Assembly: GCA_964489555.1 (NCBI GenBank)
Contig: CAZAZF010000010.1
Span: forward strand, 1-64,000
DNA from: JAAZGD01 sp964489555
GTDB taxonomy: Bacteria; Bacillota; Clostridia; Peptostreptococcales; Anaerovoracaceae
Direction of reading: 5' to 3'
DNA: 64,000 nt
Below the pieces are notes generated by a model, which searched no databases, was not told the origin of the DNA, and saw only the letters and a list, made by a program, of their open reading frames with translations. A program made the translations under genes and the position numbers. Below are positions 1 through 5,645 of the stretch, piece by piece (the first letter of the stretch is position 1; each line of letters starts with the position of its first letter).

Positions 1-21
1 AAGCCCTTATAAGGCTTGTAG

Positions 22-144
22 CGTTTTTTTATTCACTTAACTGTCAAACTCCCGGGTCATGAAGACCCTTCGGCCACACAGGTTTTTCTGTCGGTGACCA
101 AGAGCCGGATCAAAGATGTCTACGACAATGCCCATCCCCGAGCC
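22..144 (+). pseudogene. 3' remnant of a XerC/XerD-type tyrosine recombinase
   Basis: A 41-codon open stretch ends in a tail (VTKSRIKDVYDNAHPRA) that closely resembles the C-terminus of Xer recombinases, which typically end in a run like VTKERLREVYxxAHPRA. A preceding LPGHEDPSATQ resembles the LLGHxxxxTTQ box that holds a conserved His. Two features argue that it is dead: in-frame stops lie just upstream (TAA at 10-12, TAG at 19-21), and the codon where the nucleophilic Tyr should sit (TQIYTHV in the family) reads Phe (TQVFLSV). The upstream 21 bases do not resemble the rest of the catalytic domain in any frame. Family assignment rests on the tail alone. What lies left of the window is unknown. 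Confidence 0.5.
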
Positions 145-166
145 TGAAAAAAAGAAGAAAAAAAGT

Positions 167-195
167 TTGCAATCATAAGTGGTCCATGCTATGAT
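167..195 (+). promoter_or_regulatory. Promoter of rplS
   Basis: TTGCAA (167-172), 17-base spacer, TATGAT (190-195): a good vegetative sigma-A type promoter. Transcription would begin near 202, giving a leader of about 70 bases before rplS. Confidence 0.7.
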
Positions 196-201
196 ATTAG
201 A

Positions 202-270
202 GTTATTACGGGCGGTCCTCTGGAGAGAAATGACTTCAAGAACGTCTTGGGAGAGAGGAGGAAATAACAT
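202..270 (+). ncRNA. rplS leader, candidate L19 autoregulatory structure
   Basis: The leader can fold into an outer stem TCCTCT (216-221) with AGAGGA (254-259) and an inner hairpin CAAGA (237-241) with TCTTG (245-249) around the loop ACG. The outer 3' strand covers the rplS ribosome binding site (GAGAGGAGG, 253-261). This matches the idea of the L19 leader known in low-GC Gram-positives, where L19 represses its own translation. The fold is drawn by eye and no covariance model was run. Confidence 0.5.
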
Positions 271-609
271 ATGGATATTATGCAAGCAGTGGGACAAGAG
301 TACCTGAAGAAAGACATTCCGGAGTTTGGTGTGGGTGATACGGTAAAGGTATACATCAAAATCAAAGAAGGAACCAGGGAAAGAATTCAGATATTTGAGG
401 GATTTGTTCTTAAGAGGCAAAATGGCGGTGTCAGCGAGACTTTTACAGTCCGAAGAATCGCTTCCGGAGTTGGGGTAGAAAAGACATTCCCCCTGCATTC
501 GCCGAAAATCGAAAAAATCGAAGTAGTGCGTAAGGGCGATGTTAGAAGAGCAAAACTAAACTACATGAGACAACGAACCGGAAAAGCAGCTAAGATTAAA
601 TCCAAGTAA
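271..609 (+). CDS. rplS: 50S ribosomal protein L19
   Basis: A 112-residue protein, the normal length for bacterial L19, which sits at the 30S-50S interface of the ribosome. Recognisable family blocks are the N-terminal helix, VGDTVKVYIKIKEG near residues 22-35, RIQIFEGFVLKRQNGG near 38-53, and FTVRRIASGVGVEKTFPLHSP near 57-77, ending in the basic tail typical of the family. The start is ATG with a strong site GAGAGGAGGAAATAAC just before it. It has its own promoter and is followed by a perfect terminator, so it is probably transcribed mainly alone, with some read-through into rbgA. In many Clostridia it is followed by lepB and rbgA; lepB is absent here. Confidence 0.97.
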   Translation: MDIMQAVGQEYLKKDIPEFGVGDTVKVYIKIKEGTRERIQIFEGFVLKRQNGGVSETFTVRRIASGVGVEKTFPLHSPKIEKIEVVRKGDVRRAKLNYMRQRTGKAAKIKSK

Positions 610-622
610 CAAAAAAACTTCT

Positions 623-646
623 AAAAGGACCCTATGGGTCCTTTTT
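623..646 (+). terminator. Rho-independent terminator after rplS
   Basis: Perfect 10-bp stem AAAAGGACCC (623-632) and GGGTCCTTTT (636-645) around a 3-base loop, running into a T tract, 14 bases after the rplS stop codon. Confidence 0.9.
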
Positions 647-684
647 CATCGGCACAAATGGTGAAGATAGGAAAGGAAGGTTTG

Positions 685-1530
685 ATGAGCAGCATCAATT
701 GGTATCCCGGCCATATGAAAAAAACCAGGGAGTTAATCCAGGAAAACTTAAAAGCTGTTGATCTGATTCTAGAAGTGGTGGATGCTCGAATTCCCCGCTC
801 TTCCCGAAACCCCATTTTGGGGGAGTTGACGAAAAACAAGCAAAAAATTCTTGTGTTCAATAAAAGCGATTTGGCAGACGAGAAGGCAACGGACCATTGG
901 CTTCGAGCTTTAAAAAAGAACGGAACAGAAGGTGTTCGAATGAATGCCATGAGCGGAAGAGGAATCAAAGAGCTTTATGGAAAGATGGATTTTTACCGTG
1001 AGGAGAAAAATCGAGATCGGGAGGTGAAAAGGCCCTTTCGTGTGATGATAGTAGGGGTTCCAAATGTGGGCAAGTCTTCTCTAATCAACCGTTTGACGGG
1101 GCGAAAAAGCACACAAACAGGAGATCGTCCGGGAGTCACCAAAGGAAAACAGTGGCTTACCATGGAAAATGGAATGCAATTACTGGACACCCCCGGCATT
1201 CTCTGGCCAAAGTTCGAGGATCCACAAGCAGGGAAAAATCTAGCTTTTTGTGGCTCAATTAAAGATGAGATTATGGACTTGGAGACTTTGGCCCTGGAAT
1301 TAATCGAATTTCTTTCTCAACATTATCCTCAACTTTTAATGGATCGGTATGGCATTGATTCCATTTCAGACACATCCCTGGATACCATGGAAGACATCGC
1401 TCTGAAAAGAGGTTATATACGAGCGGGCAAACGATTTGATTACCAAAGAACCGCCCGGACCGTGTTGGATGAATTCCGGTCCGGACAAATCGGGTCCATC
1501 ACATTGGAGTGGGAGGAGAATCAGGGGTAA
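685..1530 (+). CDS. rbgA: Ribosome biogenesis GTPase RbgA (YlqF)
   Basis: A 281-residue circularly permuted GTPase needed for late 50S subunit assembly. The permuted order is visible: G4 (NKSD) near residue 59 comes before G1 (GVPNVGKSS) near 123 and G3 (DTPG) near 165, as in the YlqF/YawG family. The N-terminal INWYPGHM motif is diagnostic. I chose ATG 685 rather than an in-frame ATG at 634, because 634 lies inside the rplS terminator while 685 has GGAAGG upstream and starts the conserved motif. Length equals B. subtilis RbgA to within one residue. The stop overlaps the rnhB start (TAATG), suggesting translational coupling. Confidence 0.95.
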   Translation: MSSINWYPGHMKKTRELIQENLKAVDLILEVVDARIPRSSRNPILGELTKNKQKILVFNKSDLADEKATDHWLRALKKNGTEGVRMNAMSGRGIKELYGKMDFYREEKNRDREVKRPFRVMIVGVPNVGKSSLINRLTGRKSTQTGDRPGVTKGKQWLTMENGMQLLDTPGILWPKFEDPQAGKNLAFCGSIKDEIMDLETLALELIEFLSQHYPQLLMDRYGIDSISDTSLDTMEDIALKRGYIRAGKRFDYQRTARTVLDEFRSGQIGSITLEWEENQG

Positions 1531-2192
1531 TGAAACTTGAAGAAAGGTGGCTCCTTCGCTTTCAGCAACTGAAAACCATGGAAGAGGAAATGCACCAACA
1601 AGGGGTTTTCTATATTGGTGGCGTAGATGAAGTGGGAAGAGGTCCTTTGGCCGGGCCGGTGGTGGCGGCTTGTGTGGTATTGCCCAGGGATTTTTATGCC
1701 TTGGGAATTGATGATTCAAAAAAAGTATCCCAGAAGCGTCGCACAGAGTTGTGTGAAGTAATTTGCCAAGAGGCGCTGGCTTATGGCATCGGCAAGGTGG
1801 AGCCCCGCATCATTGATGACATTAATATTTTAAGGGCGGCAAAGAAAGCGATGGCTCAGGCCATCTTGCAGTGCGATGGAATGTTATCGGAAAGGGGAAT
1901 TCAAATCGACTATCTTTTAATAGATGGTATGGAGGTGGAGGAAGTGTTAATCCCCCAAACCGCCATTGTCAAAGGAGATGCTACTTGCCTTAGCATAGCG
2001 GCAGCATCCATCGTAGCCAAGGTAACCCGGGATGCAATAATGGAGGCGTATCACTCAGAATATCCGGGGTACGGTTTTGACCAAAATAAAGGGTATGGTA
2101 CGGAAAAACATTACGAGGGTTTGAGGAGGCAGGGTCCCTGTCCCATTCACCGAAGGAGCTTTCTAAAAAACCGCTCTTTTCCTTGCAAATAG
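1530..2192 (+). CDS. rnhB: Ribonuclease HII
   Basis: A 220-residue type 2 ribonuclease H that cleaves RNA in RNA-DNA hybrids and at single ribonucleotides in DNA. The acidic catalytic set is visible: D33 and E34 in GVDEVGRGPLAGP, D132 in LLIDG, and D150 in IVKGD, followed by the family block SIAAASIVAKVTRD and the C-terminal GYGFDQNKGYGT and HRRSF segments. An upstream in-frame GTG at 1509 would add seven residues, but ATG 1530 overlaps the rbgA stop and has GGAGGAGAA upstream, so it is preferred. The rbgA-rnhB pair is standard in Firmicutes. Confidence 0.95.
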   Translation: MKLEERWLLRFQQLKTMEEEMHQQGVFYIGGVDEVGRGPLAGPVVAACVVLPRDFYALGIDDSKKVSQKRRTELCEVICQEALAYGIGKVEPRIIDDINILRAAKKAMAQAILQCDGMLSERGIQIDYLLIDGMEVEEVLIPQTAIVKGDATCLSIAAASIVAKVTRDAIMEAYHSEYPGYGFDQNKGYGTEKHYEGLRRQGPCPIHRRSFLKNRSFPCK

Positions 2193-2204
2193 AAGAGATA
2201 GTAG

Positions 2205-2234
2205 TTGCTCCTTGTGAGATGAGGGGTATATAAT
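2205..2234 (+). promoter_or_regulatory. Promoter of fhs
   Basis: TTGCTC (2205-2210), 18-base spacer, perfect TATAAT (2229-2234). The start point would be near 2241, which rules out the upstream in-frame ATG at 2233 as the fhs start. Confidence 0.65.
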
Positions 2235-2265
2235 GAATGAAAAATACAAAAAAGGAGACCATTAT

Positions 2266-3942
2266 ATGAGCTTTAAAAGTGATATCGAAATTGCCCAGTC
2301 TTCTTCCATGCAACACATCCATGATGTGGCGGAAGAAGCGGGGATTCAAAAGGAGTATGTGGAGTTGTATGGAAACCACAAAGCAAAAATCGACTATGGT
2401 CTTTTAACAGAAAAGAAGGAACAGAAGGATGGCAACTTAATTTTAGTTACCGCCATTACTCCCACTCCCGCGGGTGAAGGAAAAACCACCACCACAGTAG
2501 GATTGGCAGATGGCCTTCGAAAAATTGGAAAGAAATCCTTTGTGGCTTTAAGGGAGCCTTCTTTGGGCCCGGTATTTGGAGTCAAAGGAGGGGCCGCAGG
2601 CGGCGGTTATGCTCAAGTGGTTCCTATGGAAGAAATCAATCTTCACTTTACCGGGGACTTGCATGCGGTGGGTGCGGCCAACAATCTGTTAGCGGCTATG
2701 ATGGACAATCATATTTACCAAGGAAATTCACTTGGAATCGATGTTCGAAAAATCACCTGGAACCGTTGTGTGGATATGAACGATCGGCAATTGAGAAACA
2801 TTACCAACGGGCTTGGGGGAAAAGCCAATGGTGTTCCAAGGGAAGATCACTTCGATATAACGGTGGCTTCGGAAGTGATGGCGGTTTTGTGCTTATCCAA
2901 GGATATGAAAGATTTAAAGGAACGGTTGGGTCGAATAATTGTGGCCTATGATTATCAGGACCAACCGGTAACCGCTGCCCAGCTGAAAGCGCACGGAGCG
3001 ATGGCTGCCCTGTTGAAAGAAGCCTTAAAACCCAATTTGGTTCAAACGCTGGAGCATACGCCGGCTTTTGTACACGGGGGCCCTTTTGCCAACATCGCCC
3101 ATGGATGCAATTCCATCATGGCCACGCGAATGGCGTTGAAGTTGGCTGACTATGTGGTAACCGAGGCGGGATTCGGAGCCGATCTTGGGGCGGAAAAATT
3201 TTTGGATATTAAATGTCGTATGGCCGGATTACAGCCCAAGGCGGTGGTGATTGTGGCCACCGTGCGGGCGCTTAAACATCATGGAGGTGTTGGGAAAACC
3301 GATTTGGGGACAGAGAACCTAAAAGCCCTGGGAATGGGCATCCCCAACTTGTTGCAGCATGTAGAAAATATCACGAAAATATATGGCCTTCCGGCTGTGG
3401 TGGCCATCAATCGATTTCCAACAGATACGGAAAGCGAACTGAAATTGGTGGAGGAAAAGTGCAGAGCGTTGGGAGTGAATGTGGCCCTTTCCGAGGTTTG
3501 GGCCAAAGGAGGGAAAGGAGGAGAGGCACTGGCGGGAGAAGTAGTTCGCCTTTGTGACCAGGAAAGCCAACTGACTTACAGCTATCCCCTTGAAAAACCC
3601 ATCGAAGAAAAAATTCGAATCATTGCTACAAAAATTTATCGGGCGTCGGATATCAACATTCTTCCTCCGGCTCGAAAACAAATGGAGCAGCTGACAGAAC
3701 TTGGCTTTGGAGAGCTGCCAATTTGTATGGCCAAAACCCAATACAGCTTTTCCGATGATCCTTCCTTGCGGGGGGCACCCAAGGATTTTGTGGTAACCAT
3801 ACGGAATATTAAGGTGTCATCCGGTGCAGGGTTTTTGGTGGCATTAACAGGGGACATTATGACCATGCCGGGATTACCCAAGGCTCCTGCGGCCCAGGAG
3901 ATTGATGTGGAGGAGACGGGACAGATTAAGGGTTTGTTCTAA
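2266..3942 (+). CDS. fhs: Formate--tetrahydrofolate ligase
   Basis: A 558-residue cytoplasmic enzyme making 10-formyl-THF from formate, THF and ATP, the entry step of the methyl branch of the Wood-Ljungdahl pathway and also used for purine synthesis or for serine and glycine metabolism. The P-loop-like PTPAGEGKTTTTVGL lies near residues 66-80 and REPSLGPVFGVKGGAAGGGYAQVVPMEEINLHF-type family sequence follows directly after it. Length matches clostridial Fhs. The start at 2266 has AAAAGGAGACC in front and lies downstream of the promoter. It has its own terminator and is followed by folD, the next folate C1 enzyme. Presence of fhs alone does not prove acetogenesis. Confidence 0.97.
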   Translation: MSFKSDIEIAQSSSMQHIHDVAEEAGIQKEYVELYGNHKAKIDYGLLTEKKEQKDGNLILVTAITPTPAGEGKTTTTVGLADGLRKIGKKSFVALREPSLGPVFGVKGGAAGGGYAQVVPMEEINLHFTGDLHAVGAANNLLAAMMDNHIYQGNSLGIDVRKITWNRCVDMNDRQLRNITNGLGGKANGVPREDHFDITVASEVMAVLCLSKDMKDLKERLGRIIVAYDYQDQPVTAAQLKAHGAMAALLKEALKPNLVQTLEHTPAFVHGGPFANIAHGCNSIMATRMALKLADYVVTEAGFGADLGAEKFLDIKCRMAGLQPKAVVIVATVRALKHHGGVGKTDLGTENLKALGMGIPNLLQHVENITKIYGLPAVVAINRFPTDTESELKLVEEKCRALGVNVALSEVWAKGGKGGEALAGEVVRLCDQESQLTYSYPLEKPIEEKIRIIATKIYRASDINILPPARKQMEQLTELGFGELPICMAKTQYSFSDDPSLRGAPKDFVVTIRNIKVSSGAGFLVALTGDIMTMPGLPKAPAAQEIDVEETGQIKGLF

Positions 3943-3994
3943 GTCATGATTTTTTTTGAAAAACCACATATAAAGAGGTAGAAAACAACAAAAA

Positions 3995-4029
3995 CAGCGG
4001 CAATATAATTGTATTGGCGCTGCTTTTTT
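3995..4029 (+). terminator. Terminator after fhs
   Basis: CAGCGGCAATA (3995-4005) pairs with TATTGGCGCTG (4012-4022) with one G-G mismatch around a 6-base loop, followed by CTTTTTT. The 3' arm overlaps the candidate folD promoter. Confidence 0.75.
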
Positions 4030-4037
4030 GGTAGAAT
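4009..4037 (+). promoter_or_regulatory. Candidate promoter of the folD operon
   Basis: TTGTAT (4009-4014), 17-base spacer, TAGAAT (4032-4037). The -35 element lies in the loop and 3' arm of the fhs terminator. It would drive the long plus-strand run beginning with folD. Confidence 0.5.
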
Positions 4038-4058
4038 AGCATACGGAGGTATCCCAGT

Positions 4059-4892
4059 ATGGCACAACACTTGAAAGGCGCTTCTGTAAGTGCTGAAATC
4101 ATTGAAAATATAAGACGAGAGCAGAGCAAATATCCGGGTCAAGTTCGACTGGCAGTAGTAAGGATGGGGGAAAAGGAGGAAGATCTTTCTTACGAAAAAT
4201 CCATCGTAAAAAAAGCGAAAGAAGCCGGCATTATAATTCAAGTTCATGTGTTGCCGGAGGAGATTACTCCAAAGGACGCAAGCCGACTTATAGAAGGATT
4301 GAATGCAGATCCCCAAATCCATGGTGTTTTGGTTTTTCGGCCTCTTGGAAATCCCCTTGTGGAAAAGCAAATCGTCAACACCCTTGCCCCCCACAAAGAT
4401 GTGGACGGCATTACGCCCTTGTCCATGGCAGGAGTTTATAGTGATGAGGAGGGGCTGTTTCCGCCCTGTACCGCGGAAGCTTGCATGAGAATATTGTCTC
4501 ACTATCTTGTAACGCTCTCAGGCAAAAAAGCGGTGGTGTTGGGTCGCAGTCAAGTAATTGGAAAACCGGTGGCTATGATGCTTTTAAAAGAAAATGCCAC
4601 CGTTACTTTATGTCATAGCCGAACGCAAAACTTGATGGAAACTGTGAGAGAGGCAGACATCGTGGTTACGGCTATAGGAAAACCACGGGCAGTAACCGGT
4701 CAATTTTTTCGAGCCGGGCAGGTAGTGATTGATGTGGGAATAAATTTTGACGAGAACGGGAAGCTTTGCGGGGATGTAGACTTTGAGGAAGCGGACAAAG
4801 TAGTTGCCGCCATTACGCCGGTTCCCGGCGGAGTGGGGGTTGTTACCACGGCCCTTCTTCTGGAGCATACAATGAAAGCAGCCAAGAGGTAA
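4059..4892 (+). CDS. folD: FolD-family methylene-THF dehydrogenase, cyclohydrolase residues altered
   Basis: A 277-residue FolD-family protein. The Rossmann half is well conserved (GRSQVIGKPVAMMLL, ATVTLCHSRT, VVIDVGIN, GDVDF, ITPVPGGVG), so NAD(P)-dependent oxidation of methylene-THF is likely. The catalytic half is unusual. The conserved Tyr is present (Y45 in SYEKSIVKKA), but the Lys four residues later, needed for cyclohydrolase activity in characterised FolD proteins, is Ile49. The Gln of VQLPLP is Phe93 (VLVFRPLG). Asp116 (KDVDG) is kept. PGGVGPMT reads PGGVGVVT. I infer a monofunctional dehydrogenase, with cyclohydrolase activity (for example FchA) encoded elsewhere. I recall similar VLVFRPL sequences in other Clostridia but could not check. 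It is preceded by GGAGGTATCCC. Confidence 0.88.
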   Translation: MAQHLKGASVSAEIIENIRREQSKYPGQVRLAVVRMGEKEEDLSYEKSIVKKAKEAGIIIQVHVLPEEITPKDASRLIEGLNADPQIHGVLVFRPLGNPLVEKQIVNTLAPHKDVDGITPLSMAGVYSDEEGLFPPCTAEACMRILSHYLVTLSGKKAVVLGRSQVIGKPVAMMLLKENATVTLCHSRTQNLMETVREADIVVTAIGKPRAVTGQFFRAGQVVIDVGINFDENGKLCGDVDFEEADKVVAAITPVPGGVGVVTTALLLEHTMKAAKR

Positions 4893-4895
4893 AAG

Positions 4896-5645
4896 ATGCG
4901 GACATTGTATATCGACGGAAAAGCCGGCATTTCCAGTGACATGATGCTGGCTGCATTGCAAGATTTAAATGGCACACAGAAAGCGGACGGATGGAAGAAT
5001 CTGGACTTTCTTGTTCACTCTATTCCTCATGATGAGAGGCACCATCACCGTTCGTATCGAAGGATTGAAAAAGCCATTCAGAAGGCCCCCATTCCTTTGG
5101 AGGCCAAGGAGTATGCCAAAAGAATTTATCGGGCCATTGGCCGGGTAGAAGCCCGGATTCACAGATGTACACTGGACGATTTGCATCTTCATGAACTGGG
5201 ACGCCGCCAAGCAATCCATAATATTTTGGGGATTGCCCTTTTTTATCATGGCCTCGCTGTGGGAAAGGTCCGTTGTTCCCCCCTTACCGTTGGTTGGGGA
5301 AAAGTGAACTGCAGCCATGGGGAGATGGAGGTTCCGGTACCGGCAGTACGGGCGTTGATGGAGGAAAGCAAACTATTGTTTCGCACAGGTTCCGTTGCTC
5401 AAGAACTGGTGACGCCTAGTGGATTGGCCATATTGGTAGGTCTGGAGGCTCAGCCCGGAAGTTACCATGAAGGAAAAATTTTGGGGCAAGGTTCCGGGCT
5501 GGGAACCAAAGAAACCGGATTGGGAGCTCTTAAGATTTTACTGGTGGAGGAAGAGGAAATTACTGAATCACTTTTCAAAAGGGAAAAGGTAGAGATACAG
5601 CAAAAGGAGAGGAATCATGCAAAAAAACCTGGCAAAAACTTATAA
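4896..5645 (+). CDS. LarC-like protein (N-terminal part only)
   Basis: A 249-residue protein resembling the first half of LarC (DUF111), the nickel insertion protein that helps build the nickel pincer cofactor of lactate racemase. Matching blocks are the N-terminal YIDGKAGISSDMMLAAL, SPLTVGWGKVNCSHGEMEVPVPA near residue 128, ELVTPSGLAIL near 170, and a Gly-rich GQGSGLGTKETG. The usual HEVGAVDSIIDIVG block is degenerate here (HELGRRQAIHNILG). The C-terminal LarC2-like domain is missing and is not encoded in another frame downstream, because valS begins inside this gene. No larA, larB or larE is in the window. Function is uncertain; it could be a LarC relative with another role or a decaying gene. 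It starts three bases after folD and overlaps valS by 29 bases. Confidence 0.65.
   Translation: MRTLYIDGKAGISSDMMLAALQDLNGTQKADGWKNLDFLVHSIPHDERHHHRSYRRIEKAIQKAPIPLEAKEYAKRIYRAIGRVEARIHRCTLDDLHLHELGRRQAIHNILGIALFYHGLAVGKVRCSPLTVGWGKVNCSHGEMEVPVPAVRALMEESKLLFRTGSVAQELVTPSGLAILVGLEAQPGSYHEGKILGQGSGLGTKETGLGALKILLVEEEEITESLFKREKVEIQQKERNHAKKPGKNL

Noticed and set aside
37..498. Minus-strand open frame of 153 codons at the left end
   Set aside because: It runs antisense through rplS and its leader and includes a Phe run from an A-rich stretch. No ribosome site or family resemblance.
2233..2265. Upstream ATG at 2233 as the fhs start
   Set aside because: It lies in the -10 region of the promoter, and a strong ribosome site precedes ATG 2266.
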